NCBI GenBank assembly: GCA_963576725.1
Contig: OY755241.1
Span: 55,056,484-55,120,483, forward strand
Direction of reading: 5' to 3'
Origin: Azorinus chamasolen
Taxonomy: Eukaryota; Mollusca; Bivalvia; Cardiida; Solecurtidae
Length of the DNA: 64,000 bases
Part shown: in pieces, positions 1-10,706 of the stretch
Layout: the number at the start of each line of letters is the position of its first letter
Numbering within the stretch: position 1 is the stretch's first letter
Made by a program: the position numbers and the translations under genes
Notes under the pieces: generated by a model
What the model was told of the DNA's origin: nothing
Seen by the model: only the letters and a program-made list of their open reading frames with translations
Database searches by the model: none

Positions 1-99
1 TCGAATCGGAAATAGTCAAAATTGCACTGGATATAATGTTGAGCCGATACTGTATTCACAACAGGGTAAAGGTCACTCGGAACTGTTAATAGATTTACA

Positions 100-469
100 C
101 AAAGGTGTCCGACACATGCTGGGACTCACCCACGCCCCTCACCCCACCCCACCCCAAACACACACCCCAATTTATGATCGAAGTATGCAAAACTAACCTA
201 AAACTATCTATTTATATCCCAAACCACTCCGAAAAACAAGAAAAACACGACCCAGAAAAAAATTCCTATCGGGTCTATATATCAATACATAGTATAGACC
301 CGATAGGATTTTTTCTGGGTCGTGTTTTTCTTGTTTTTCGGAGTGGTTTAGGATACAAATAAATAAGTTTAGGTTAGTTTTGCATACTTCGATCATAAAA
401 TTGGGATGTGTGTGTTGGGGGGGGGGGGGGGTCCCGTGGGCGAGTCCCAGCATGCGTCGGGCACCTTTG
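100..469. mobile_element. hAT-like palindromic MITE
   Basis: Ends CAAAGGTGTCCGACACATGC and its near inverted copy; flanked by 8-bp ATTTACA-type duplications (7 of 8 match: GATTTACA / CATTTACA). The whole element is one large palindrome with a G-run near the right end. Same family as 38094-38890. Confidence 0.8.
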
Positions 470-788
470 CATTTACATTATATAGCATTTATACCTTCTA
501 ATATCATCACATCGCACTGCACAATCCCTCTCTGTATGCATGTGATTAGTTGCACAGACGTACACTCGATGCGCATCAATGCATTTGACGACCTCTGACT
601 CTGTGGAGTGACTGTGCCCGTCCGCACACACGTGCGGGAACCCGTCCACCGTTCGCTTGTATTTCGTATTAGTGGAACACGGCCTATACTGGAACTGGTG
701 TGTAATTGGATTGGTATTGCTATTCCGACTCATGTCTGGAAGTAAACAAGAATTCAGTTAAAACTCTCTATAGTCTTATTCTGGATTC
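470..788. other. Unassigned DNA
   Basis: No gene, TIR or tandem repeat recognised. Short open frames here have no support. Confidence 0.5.
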
Positions 789-928
789 TTAACCCTTTAC
801 CTGATGAATATTCATATAAGAACTAAAGTCACGGTGCATATTAATTAGTTTACTTATAAAAATGCATGGCATGTGAACCCCGATTCTTTGGCCATTAGGT
901 TCTTGGCAGAAACTGTAGAATCCGAGCT
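789..928. mobile_element. T4-A fragment
   Basis: Starts TTAACCCTTTACC with GATGAATATTCAT; right half continues after the T2-1 insertion. Confidence 0.65.
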
Positions 929-929
929 A

Positions 930-1133
930 CAGTTAAACCTCTCTATAACGGCCAATAAATTGTGTTAATTAGTTGGTAGTTAGGGCAGGTGACTGCTTAA
1001 AGCAATGTGAAAGTTAAACAGAACGCTCCTATAGGAGCGTTCTGTTTTACTTTCACCTTGCTTTAAGCAGCCACCTGCATTTAACACAAAATACTTGATG
1101 TAATTTAGTGGCCGTTATAGAGAGGTTTTACTG
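930..1133. mobile_element. T2-1 element, full
   Basis: CAGTTAAACCTCTC...GAGGTTTTACTG flanked by TA; core AACGCTCCTATAGGAGCGTT at 1022-1041. Confidence 0.85.
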
Positions 1134-1237
1134 TATATTATTCCATAAACCTGATCAGCCCACTCCTACACCAAAGTATATTCATCGAGTGTCACTTCAG
1201 AGAAGCTTTACTGACAGAAATTGTAGAATCCGAGCTA

Positions 1238-1522
1238 CAGTTGAACTTCGATAACTCGAACTTCAAGGGACTATACAAATTAGTTCGAGATAACATATGT
1301 TCGAGTTATCCCTTTTTCTAATCTCAACAATACCTCGAGTTCACAGCTTTATGCAGGTCTAAAGCATTACTTTAGACCTGTATTAAGCTGTCACATGTGC
1401 TTCTATATATCTGTAGCGATGTTAGAGCAATTCTGTATTGTAAGTTTTGAAAGGACTGAACTTTTTGTTCGAGTTATCCCTAAGTTCGAGAAATCCGAGT
1501 TCGAGATATCGAAGTTCAACTG
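1238..1522. mobile_element. T2-2 element, full
   Basis: CAGTTGAACTTCGATAACTC...GAAGTTCAACTG flanked by TA, inserted in a second T4-A remnant (1160-1237, 1523-1590). Confidence 0.8.
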
Positions 1523-1597
1523 TATATTATTCCATAAACCAGACCAGACAACTCCTACATCACGGGTGTCACTTTAGAGAAGTTCTACTGTATATAT

Positions 1598-1825
1598 GTA
1601 ACCCATTATCTCATAGGCTAGTTTAGACCTATTACATCATAGGCTATTTTTAAACCCAACCGCTTTGAACAAAACTACCAAAAAGGAGTACTAACTAGAG
1701 TAAAGGAAACTTTTACAATTGTGTAGTTTAGGAACCATTGTGATAAACAGAGCATTTGCTCATATGGAGCAAATGCTCTATTTATTACAATGGTTTCAAA
1801 AAGTGACAATATAAGGGGATGGGTT
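1598..1825. mobile_element. T4-B element
   Basis: TAACCCATTATCTC...GGGATGGGTTA with the AGAGCATTTGCTC hairpin centred near 1765. Confidence 0.75.
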
Positions 1826-2060
1826 ACTATTCAAGACATTATTTTCAAGTTTTGCTTGCAAGCTGTTTAAATATTCAGGAATTTTTGGCTTATATGTCCC
1901 TTTGTTTGCTCAAGGAATTTCTTTTCATCGCTACGGGATAGTTCGTAATTACCATTGAAAACAAACTGCACCCAAAATAGTCACCAAGTAAATTAGTGTC
2001 TCACCAAGATCCAAACTGTTTGACATTCTGACATGAGTTTTTTTTAAAAGGAAATGAAAT
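1826..2060. other. Unassigned DNA
   Basis: AT-rich, only a weak T4-C-like trace (GATCCAAACTGTTTG near 2010). Confidence 0.4.
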
Positions 2061-2316
2061 TTAACGATCTACTTCATGAATATTCATTGAAGAAATAATT
2101 ATATCATCAATGTTAATTGGATACCTTTTCACAATAGCATATGATCACATGACCTTGTGCCCATAACAGAAACTTTAGAATTAGATCTACATTTATATTA
2201 TTTCATAAAGCAAACAGAGCAGACCCAGATCAGACGGCTCCTATCGGAGCCGTCTGATCTGGATCTCCTCTGTTTGCATAGGCGTATAAAAGGCGTATCT
2301 ATGGAGAAAAGGTTTA
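2061..2316. mobile_element. T4-A element, full
   Basis: TTAA both ends, core GACGGCTCCTATCGGAGCCG near 2233, one mismatch from perfect. Confidence 0.8.
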
Positions 2317-2730
2317 AGCATATGACAAATTTGGTTGAGGATAATTTTACAAGTTTTAAGGGTATAATGGACAGCGTTTAGCGGTAGGGGAGTATTATTG
2401 TCGACAACTTGTGATCATATTGACTAGGCACTATAGGCCTTTGTAATCAAAGGTAAATATCAACCATTCTTACGCTGAAAAATAGGTCTGCTAAAACCTC
2501 GACCTGTTACAATTTTAGTTATATTATTCAAGCTTTGTTTTTAGAAGCCACTGAGCGAGTACCAAACAGAACGGTGTTTATTAATCTGGATTCAAAACGT
2601 TTGCAAATATTTGTCAGGTACGGCTTAAAATGACAAAAAAAGGTCAAGGTCGGAGTTAGCATGGAAAGGGTTAAATCAATTGTGTTAGTCAGATAGTATC
2701 TAGGACTACAGAGCGGTTCTGAATTCGTTT

Positions 2731-3002
2731 TTAATCCTTTCCCTGTTGAATATTCATGTAAGAAATAATAACGTTGTGACTATTTTATTAGCATTTTTTT
2801 TATAAAGACATGTGTACAAATGAGGTTTTGGTATTTATAGAACTGCAGTTAAATCTATTACAAGTAATGTATCTGTCACTGTAAAATGTCATTAGCAAAC
2901 AGAACAGACCCTGATTAGACGGCTCTTCAAGGAGCCGTCTGATCTGGGTCTACTCCGTTTGCAATGGCGTGAATAGGTGTTTATAAGCGGGAAATGGTCA
3001 AC
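2731..3002. mobile_element. T4-A element
   Basis: TTAATCCTTTCC...GGTCAA; core GACGGCTCTTCAAGGAGCCG near 2918. Confidence 0.75.
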
Positions 3003-3024
3003 ATTTCAACCATCAGTAGCATTC

Positions 3025-3215
3025 TTCACCCTTTACTCCATGAATATTCATCTAATAAATAACTTTATGTATAAATAAGCTGAATTTTAATAACGACATT
3101 ATGGATGAGGCAATATATGACCATAGGTAATACAGTAAAATGAGATCTACATACTACTATCAGCAAACAGGACATACCCTGATCAGACGACTGCTAAAGG
3201 AGCAGTGTATTTCTT
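3025..3215. mobile_element. T4-A fragment
   Basis: ACCCTTTACTCCATGAATAT start and a core with the right arm decayed. Confidence 0.55.
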
Positions 3216-3300
3216 AGATTCGAAAATGAGAGGATATTTGAACTAAAATTCACATTTCACACCGATGTAAGTGAATTCGCCTTAAAATTATGATTATCAG

Positions 3301-3607
3301 TTAACCGATTCCATCATATTGACGCCTTTTGACCCATTCCCTCATATTGACGCCTTTTGACCCATTCCCTCATATTGACGCCTTTTGACCCATTCCCTCA
3401 TATTGACGCCTTTTGACGCCTCTTTAAAAGTCACTTTCTGAAACCATTGAAATAAATAAAGCATTTGCTCCATAGGAGCAAATGCTCTATTTATCACAAT
3501 GTTTTCAATACTACACACATCTAAAAATATCATTTCCTCTAATTAATGTTCCTTTTCAGTAGATGTATTCAAAGAGGTAGGATCTAAAAATATGGGGTAA
3601 TGGGTTA
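3301..3607. mobile_element. T4-B element with internal tandem
   Basis: TTAACC...GGGTTAA. The left end is expanded: a 29-bp unit (CCCATTCCCTCATATTGACG plus CCTTTTGA) repeats about four times at 3304-3415. Confidence 0.8.
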
Positions 3608-3629
3608 AGACACTGGGTATGTTTGTCAT

Positions 3630-3748
3630 GGCAAAAAAAACTGTAGAATCAGATATGCATTGTGCCAAAAGCAAATAGAGCAGACTCTGGTCTGATCTGG
3701 ATCTACTCTGTTTGCAATGCGTTAAAAGGGCGTATCAATGGAGTAAAG
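3630..3748. mobile_element. T4-A fragment
   Basis: AGCAAATAGAGCAGACTCTG...CTACTCTGTTTGCAATGCG with the core deleted. Confidence 0.55.
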
Positions 3749-3887
3749 TAAATAAATTATAGTAAATAAGTTTTACGACTTATTCGGTCATGGTTAACAA
3801 ATTTGTAAGTCAGAATATGGTGACGAATATATTGGATTATTGGCTAATCCTGATTAGATTATCAGGTGCTATAATCGGATACACATA

Positions 3888-4190
3888 TTAACCCATTTCC
3901 ACATAGGCTATTTTTAGGTCCTACCTCTTTGAATATATCTACCGAAAAAGAGCATATAGGATCTTAGAGGAAAGGAATGCTTTAGAATTGTGCAGTGATT
4001 AAACCATTGTGATAAATAGAGCATTTGCTCCTATGGATCAAATCGAGGGCTTGGTGCAAAACTATTCTAACTCCTTCACTTTGTGAAGGAGTTAGAATAG
4101 TTTTGCACCAAGCCCTCGAAATGCTCTATTTATCACAATGGTTTCAGAAAGTGACGTTTACAGAGGCGTCAGTATGAGGGAATGAGTTAA
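3888..4190. mobile_element. T4-B element with palindromic insert
   Basis: TTAACCCATTTCC...GAATGAGTTAA. The hairpin centre is split by the perfect palindrome 4044-4118. Confidence 0.8.
4044..4118. repeat. Perfect 36-bp-arm hairpin
   Basis: Begins CGAGGGCTTGGTGCAAAACT and ends with its exact inverse, with a 3-nt loop at 4080-4082. Confidence 0.9.
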
Positions 4191-4224
4191 GCACATAACA
4201 GCTGTAAAGAATATAATGTGTGCT

Positions 4225-4347
4225 CAAAGTTTGATTTGGTGCAATTTCCTTTATCTGACCAAGTTGTTTTGAAGAACTATTGACCGAGTTTGGAGCCTGA
4301 CGAGACGCCGAGTTACTCGGCATCTCGTCTGGATCCAAGCTGTTTGT
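4225..4347. mobile_element. T4-C fragment
   Basis: GACGCCGAGTTACTCGGCATC hairpin followed by TGGATCCAAGCTGTTTG. Confidence 0.65.
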
Positions 4348-4576
4348 TTAACCCATTCCCTTATATTGACGACTTTTGACGACTCTGCAAAAGTCACTTT
4401 GTGAAACCATTGTGATAAATAGAGCATTTGCTCCTATAGGAGCAAATGCTCTATCTATCACAATGGTTTCAAACTATAACATTCTAAAATTTTCCTTTTC
4501 TCTAGTTAATGCTCCTTTTCGGTAGATTTATTCAAAGAGGTTGTACCTAAAAAAAGCTTATGAGGTGATGGGTTTA
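4348..4576. mobile_element. T4-B element, full
   Basis: TTAACCCATTCCC...GATGGGTTTA; core CTCCTATAGGAG at 4431-4442. Confidence 0.85.
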
Positions 4577-4692
4577 TGTGAGTCAGGTCGGACTAAGCGG
4601 ACCAGGGTTAAGTGATTGACTTCAATTAACTTTACTTTAACACTATTGACATGATGGGACATTTAACATGGGACTGGGTGGTTGTACTTGTA

Positions 4693-4950
4693 CGGTAAAA
4701 CCCCTTTAAACCGGGCGTTAAATTCTGTATGAATATCGGTCTTGGAGACAGGTGATATCTTAAAGCAGGGTGAAGGTCAAGCAGAAAGCTAATCTATTAT
4801 TGTGACATATGACGTACATATAAGTAATGCATACATGTACATACATGTACAGTAAAACCCCTCTAAACCGAAATTCTAGTAGAGAGGAATTTAGATATAT
4901 TTAGGCAGGTGGATGCTTAATGCAGGGTGAAAGTCATGCAGAAAGCTCCT
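4693..4950. mobile_element. Two T2-4 half-elements in tandem
   Basis: 4693-4795 and 4850-4950 both read GTAAAACCCC...AAACCG...GCAGGGTGAA in the same direction; neither has its right half. Confidence 0.55.
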
Positions 4951-4954
4951 AGAT

Positions 4955-5080
4955 GACAGAAAGTGTACAATCAGATTTCATACGCAAAAATCAGACAATG
5001 AAAGGAGCCCTTTGACTTGGGTCTACACTGTTTACAAAGGTGTATTTATGGAGTAAAGTGTTAAACATCCAAATACAAGT
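4955..5080. mobile_element. T4-A fragment
   Basis: Right half with GGGTCTACACTGTTTACAAA and GGAGTAAAGTGTTAA. Confidence 0.55.
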
Positions 5081-5486
5081 AGGTATTAAAAAGCGAGACT
5101 TCATTATAACTTCATTATATATACTGGTATAAATACGGGTACTTTTCCTGCTATAGAACTAGGCAAAAACAACAGATCAAACCAGAAAAATAATCTTAAT
5201 AAGCTTGAATAGCATGTACATCGTTTTATCATGTAAATCAAGATAAAATTACAACAATAAATTAAAATGAAAAATAAATATCTCTGTCCTGAATTTTTGA
5301 GTAGTTTCAACACATAACAGATTGATAGAGCGTAACTAGATGATCTGCTTACAAGTTTTGTTTCATCAACCACGACGCCTCCGATTTTCACACTCTCGTT
5401 CAATATCCAATATTCCTCATTTACATTCTCCTAATCAATATTCTAATACAGAAAACACTTTCTAAAGCGGACACCAAAATGGTGGC
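5081..5486. other. Unassigned AT-rich DNA
   Basis: No repeat or exon recognised; a 99-codon minus frame here is rich in Ile/Leu/Tyr and has no known features. Confidence 0.4.
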
Positions 5487-5715
5487 TTAACCATTTCACC
5501 GCCGATGTCGCATAAAAATGCACCACGACAAATAGTGCAGTCCCAGACGGCGGCGTCTGATCAGGGACTTCACTATTTGTCTCAAACTCTATTTCTATAT
5601 ATGTGCTTTATTCCTTTGAAATTTGCATTTATTTATCTTATTTCCTTATTTTACCGAATGATTTAACAAAACTGGATTGCACACGACAATTTGAAAGTTG
5701 GTGCCAAAGGGTTAA
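5487..5715. mobile_element. T4-D element, full
   Basis: TTAACCATTTCACC...CCAAAGGGTTAA with CACGACAAATAGTGCAGTCC. Shares its right TTAA with the next element. Confidence 0.75.
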
Positions 5716-5961
5716 CCATTTCCCTGTTCTATATTTCTTCTAATTTTCAATACCTACTGAATATTCAGGGACAACATATTTATAATGAAATATGGAAGGC
5801 GGAACATTACCGCTATTTTAGAAAGTAAAGAAACATATTTTTCAAATTCCACTAGCAAACAGAGTATACCCTGATCAGACGGCTCTTATAGAAGCCGTCT
5901 GATCTGGGTCTACTCTATTTTCAAATGCATGAAAGCAAATTTATATGAAGGAAAGGGTTAA
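5712..5961. mobile_element. T4-A element, full
   Basis: TTAACCATTTCCC...GAAAGGGTTAA; core GACGGCTCTTATAGAAGCCG. Confidence 0.8.
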
Positions 5962-6330
5962 CCTTTTCAACGCCGAATTATTAAAATGGAATCGCCCAAC
6001 AGTGTTTAACTACAGAGTCCACTTAGTATGAAAGGGGATTTTAAAAAATAAACGCAAACTCATTTGAGTGGAATAGCTCATTAGTGTGTAACTATTGAAT
6101 CCATTCAGTATGAAAGGCAATCCCTCTGAACTGGGTCTACACTGTTTGAAAATGACAGTGCACGCGTGTCCCTTAAATTATCACAGTGGAATAAAACCAC
6201 TCGTGTGTAACTATTGAATCCACTTAGTATGAAAGACTTAGATTTGCTTGGGGGATTTTGAATTATAAACAGCGCAGACCCCGGTCAGAGGGCTCTCATC
6301 TGGATCAACGTTGTTTGCAAATGCCAGCCA
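5958..6330. mobile_element. T4-E element (internally repeated)
   Basis: Follows directly on a shared TTAA. A unit around TGTGTAACTATTGAATCCA and TTAGTATGAAAG occurs three times; a T4-A-like core lies near 6290. Confidence 0.5.
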
Positions 6331-6331
6331 T

Positions 6332-6592
6332 GTAGCCCTTTCCTTCACATAAACGTGTTTTCACGCATCTGCAAACAGAGTAGACCCAGAACAGACGGCT
6401 CCTATAGGAGCCGTCTGATCAGAGTCTGCTCTGTTTGCTTATGAAATCGATATCTCTATATCTTCACCTTCTAAAATGGTTATAATGTTCCACCTTCTAT
6501 ATTTCATTGTAACTATTTTGTCCATTAATATTTAGTACATGTAGGTATTGAAATTTGGAATAAACATACACAGAACAGGGAGAAAGGATTAA
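6332..6592. mobile_element. T4-A element, near full
   Basis: CCCTTTCCTTCACATAAACG...GAAAGGATTAA; core CTCCTATAGGAG at 6399-6410. Confidence 0.8.
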
Positions 6593-6680
6593 ATTACCAT
6601 CTGCTTTTATTGATTTCCATTTTATTCACTAAGTGAACGCATTGCAGAGGTTCTACTGAACTGTATGCATAATTATACCC

Positions 6681-7317
6681 GCATGCATTCTATCTATACC
6701 CGCATGCATTCTATTTATTGAGCATGCATTCTATTTATTGAGCATGCATTCTATTTATTGAGCATGCATTCTATTTATTGAGCATGAATTCTATTTATTG
6801 AGCATGCATTCTATTTATTGAGCATGCATTCTATTTATTGAGCATGCATTCTATTTATTGAGCATGCATTCTATTTATTGAGCATGCATTCTATTTATTG
6901 AGCACGCATTCTATTTATTGAGCATGCATTCTATTTATTGAGCACGCATTCTATTTATTGAGCATGCATTCTATTTATTGAGCTTGCATTCTATTTATTG
7001 AGCATGCATTCTATTTATTGAGCATGCATTCTTTTTATTGAGCATGCATTCTATTTATTGAGCATGCATTCTATTTATTGAGCATGCATTCTATTTATTG
7101 AGCATGCATTCTATTTATTGAGCATGCATTCTATTTATTGAGCATGCATTCTATTTATTGAGCATGCATTCTATTTATTGAGCATGCATTCTATTTATTG
7201 AGCTTGCATTCTATTTATTGAGCATGCATTCTATTTATTGAGCATGCATTCTATTATTGAGCATGCATTCTATTTATTGAGCATGCATTCTATTTATTGA
7301 GCATGCATTCTATTTAT
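6681..7317. repeat. 20-bp tandem array, about 32 copies
   Basis: Unit GCATGCATTCTATTTATTGA with rare substitutions and one 1-bp deletion (near 7254). The minus strand reads TCAATAAATAG, so each unit holds AATAAA on that strand. Confidence 0.95.
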
Positions 7318-7331
7318 CGATCAATCTTATG

Positions 7332-7537
7332 CAGTAGAACATGTCCTAAGCGACCATTCAATTATTGATCATTGGGGTGCTAAAAAGCGGATGGTTGCTT
7401 AATGAATGGCAAATAGAATACAGAAAACTCCTATAGGAGCTTTCTGCATTACTTTTAACCTGCATTAAGCTACCACCTGCCTTACATACCAATACTTAGA
7501 TCCTCATTTTGATGGTCACTAAAGACAGGTTCTACTG
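7332..7537. mobile_element. T2-3 element, full
   Basis: CAGTAGAACATGTCCTAAGC...GACAGGTTCTACTG; core CTCCTATAGGAG at 7428-7439. Confidence 0.8.
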
Positions 7538-7674
7538 TGCGGGTATGCTCTAGCTCTTCCACATGCCTGTTCGTTCTTCCGTCTGTTTCATTCCCTGTCT
7601 GTTTAATAATATAACTAACTATACGCGTACTTTCTCCTCTCAATTATAAAACGAACAGTTTAAGACTTAATCAA

Positions 7675-7785
7675 TCATTTATCTCACAGATATACCTTTT
7701 GGTGTTGCAAACATAGTAGACCCAGATCAGACGGCTCTTGTAGAAGCTACTTGACCAGGTTAGGCTCTGTATGCTTAAAAATAAA
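7675..7785. mobile_element. T4-A fragment
   Basis: TTGCAAACATAGTAGACCCA followed by CAGACGGCTCTTGTAGAAGC. Confidence 0.55.
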
Positions 7786-7839
7786 ATAGATATGATTCTA
7801 TATTTTTGTCATGGTCAAAACTCCTATGTTCAGTTAATA

Positions 7840-8043
7840 CAGTTAAACTTCTTTACAATGATCACTAAATTGTGTTAATTAGTTGATATTTAGGGCTGGT
7901 GGCTGCTTAAAGCGAAGTGAAAGTAAAACAGAACGCTCCTATAGGGACGTTTTGTTTTACTTTCACCTTGCTTTAAGCAGCCATCTGCCTTTAACACAAA
8001 CTACTTGATGTCATTTAGTGGCAGTTATAGAGAGGTTGTATTG
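7840..8043. mobile_element. T2-1 element, full
   Basis: CAGTTAAACTTCTTTAC...GAGAGGTTGTATTG flanked by TA. Confidence 0.8.
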
Positions 8044-8106
8044 TACACTCATTATTTCTTACATTAATATTTATGAGGTAGATAATTTAAGTGAAGAGGT
8101 GTAATG

Positions 8107-8355
8107 TTAACCCTTCGCTTTCTGTTCACGTCAATATATCTACCTGAAATAGTGAAGACCCAGATGAGACAGCTCCTGCAGGAGCTGTCTCATCAGGGTC
8201 TGCACTATTTACAAGTTGATTGTGCAACCAGTGCACTCCACAGCAGTGATTGCACAGCGAAATACTTGTACACAGTGAAGATATATGTAATTATACAACA
8301 GGGCATGGGTAAAGAAGGAGACATTTATTTTAAAATTCAGCAAGAGAAGGGTTAA
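8107..8355. mobile_element. T4-F element, full
   Basis: TTAACCCTTCGC...GAGAAGGGTTAA with the perfect core GACAGCTCCTGCAGGAGCTG. A nearly identical copy lies at 22606-22846. Confidence 0.85.
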
Positions 8356-8379
8356 TAAAACTTCTCTAGAGCGACCCCT

Positions 8380-8564
8380 TTAACCCATTCATTGATAAAT
8401 ATTCATGTAAAAATTAATGACACCGTGAATAGTTCTTTGCTGAAAATTCATAATGGCATATTGCAGTTTATGGTATTGGAGCAAATGCTGTATTTATCAC
8501 AATAGTTTTAAAAAATGGCTTTTTCAGAGGCGTCAAAAGGTGTCAATATGGGGGAATGGGTTAA
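8380..8564. mobile_element. Chimeric T4-A / T4-B element
   Basis: The left half has the T4-A GATAAATATTCATG end; the right half has T4-B GGAGCAAATG...ATTTATCACAAT and GGGTTAA. Confidence 0.65.
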
Positions 8565-8699
8565 AGCTTACATGACAAAACAGAACGTTTGTCGAAATCT
8601 AATCCATTAGCCTTCGATTTTTGTTCCATTTTGGTCAAAATAATGTTTTCATCTTTCAGACTGATGTTACGCACGCGCGTAAGTGAGTATCGCTAGCCA

Positions 8700-8790
8700 C
8701 GTCCATGACAAAGAAGACCTAGATTAAACAGCTGATGTAAGAGCCGTCTGATCAGTGTTTGCTCTGTTTGCTGATGAAAACACACAGACA
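8700..8790. mobile_element. T4-A fragment
   Basis: Core only: AGAGCCGTCTGATCAGTGTT then TGCTCTGTTTGC. Confidence 0.5.
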
Positions 8791-8871
8791 TGACTCTACA
8801 GTTTCTACCATTGCCACTAGTTTCTATCATGGACAATATTTCATGTGTTAATATGCCGTTGTAAAAATGAA

Positions 8872-9123
8872 TTAACCCTTTCCCTCATATAAACGTGTTT
8901 TCACGCATTTGCAAACAGAGTAGACCCAGATCAGATGGCTCCTAGAGGAGCCATCTGATCAGGGTCTCTGCCTTGTTTGCTAATGGAGTGTGAAAGATCG
9001 GTTTCTTTACTTTATAAAATGGCTACAATATTCCACCTTCCATATTTCATTATAACTATTTTGCCCATGAATATTCAGTAGGTATTGAAATTGGTAATAA
9101 ACATAGAACAGGGAAAGGGTTAG
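8872..9123. mobile_element. T4-A element, full
   Basis: TTAACCCTTTCCCTCATATA...GGGAAAGGGTTA; core ATGGCTCCTAGAGGAGCCAT. Confidence 0.85.
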
Positions 9124-9334
9124 ATGAATATTCATGCGTTATTATTTCTTTCATGAATATTCATGAAGTGAAGGGTCAATAGAATGTTTACTGCATTTTT
9201 AATAAAATGACAAGAAATAACAATTAACATTATTGAGTCGCCATTTTTGTTGCCATAACAAATATCGCGTCTCTGAATTCCATATCATGCATGAAGTTGT
9301 CTCATAATTTATTTACAAACACGAAAACAGCACA

Positions 9335-9465
9335 TTTAATGCTTTACTCCATAGATACACATTTTAAGTTTCTGACACCTTTGCAAACAGAATAGACCCA
9401 GATCGGAAGGCATCTGTTACCCAAGCAGTCTGATCATGGTCTATTCTGTTTATTTATGGAATAAT
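9335..9465. mobile_element. T4-A fragment
   Basis: GCTTTACTCCATAGATACAC, GCAAACAGAATAGACCCAGA and CTATTCTGTTTATTTATGG. Confidence 0.55.
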
Positions 9466-9525
9466 ATACATGCACATGTACATCTGATTCTTCGTTTCTG
9501 CCATTGCTGATCTGTAATGTGTGTA

Positions 9526-9846
9526 CAGTTGAACTTTGATATCTCGAACTCGGATAAGTCGAACTTCGGGATAACTCGAACTAAAAAATCGGTTTCTTCT
9601 AAAATCTTTCAATACAGAATTGCTCTAAAATGTATCACTACGCATATCTTGCAACACATTTCAAAGCCTAATGCAGGTCTACAGTAATGCTGAAAGCTCC
9701 TGTGGGAGCTTTCAGCATTACTGTAGACCTGCATTAAGGTCTGAACTTGAGAAATTGTTCAGATTACAAATCGCATAACTCGAACTTCTGTTATCTCGAA
9801 CTAATTTATATAGTCCCTTGAAGTTCGAGATATCGAAGTTCAACTG
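9526..9846. mobile_element. T2-2 element, full
   Basis: CAGTTGAACTTTGATATCTC...GAAGTTCAACTG with TA flanks; long hairpin core AAAGCTCCTGTGGGAGCTTT. Confidence 0.85.
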
Positions 9847-9977
9847 TATATTATTACTCTATATAAGCAATGTCACTTGGCACAGAGAATGTACAGTTAT
9901 ATATTCTATCGAACTCAACTCTGTTCTTCTGTTAAAATCGTCCTTATTTCAGAACTGAATATTCATGAGGCAAAGGG

Positions 9978-10252
9978 TTAAAGAGAAAACTTTTTTTACT
10001 TCATGAATATTCATGTAAGAAATAATGACCCCATGAACATTAACTAGATTAATTACATGTATTAAAATAGCACACGTGGACATATGGTCTTTTGAACATG
10101 GCCGAAACTATAGAATCATATCTACATGTATATGATAGCATACGCAAAGAAGGCTGACCCTGATTAGATGGCTCCTACAGGAACCGTCTGATCTGGGTCT
10201 ACTCTGTTTGCAAAGGCGTAAAAAGGTGTATTTATGGAATAAATGATTAACA
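9978..10252. mobile_element. T4-A element
   Basis: TTCATGAATATTCATGTAAG...GGAATAAATGATTAA; core TGGCTCCTACAGGAACCG. Confidence 0.65.
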
Positions 10253-10500
10253 CGGTCGAACTCAAAACTGTTCTGCTATTCTAAACGTCCCCAAGTGCGT
10301 AGGGGTGTGGTGAAGTTTGGGTATTGGGGTAATACGAAGTTATAACAATAGGTGTGTGGTTCTCATCTAAACCGGTCAACGACCTACATAAAATGTAATC
10401 AATATTATATTGTACATGTGTGTTATGCTTGTATTTACGTTAAGCTATTTTTACAGGCGACAGTATGTTCTTACGTTAATTAGACTACAACAGTCCACTA

Positions 10501-10706
10501 CAGTAAAACCCTTCTAAGCCGGAATTCTATAAGATAGAAACGTTTGATACTTTTAGGCAGGTGACCGCTTAATGCAGGCTGAAATTCATGCAGAAAGCTC
10601 ACAGAGGAGCTTTCTGCATGAATTTCTCCCTGCATTAAGCGGTCACCAGTCTCCAAGACCGAATTTAATACTAAATTTAACGCCCGGTTGAGAGGGGTTT
10701 GACTAT
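10501..10706. mobile_element. T2-4 element, full
   Basis: CAGTAAAACCCTTCTAAGCC...GAGAGGGGTTTGACT; core AAAGCTCACAGAGGAGCTTT. Confidence 0.8.

Noticed and set aside
3342..3533. Peptide ETIVINRAFAPMEQMLYL seen in many small frames (also 16.9, 30.7, 37.6, 45.5 kb)
   Set aside because: It is the T4-B hairpin translated; recurrence follows the MITE, not a protein family.
6681..7317. Regular 20-bp repeats resembling a CRISPR array
   Set aside because: No spacers: the units are contiguous, and the DNA is animal.
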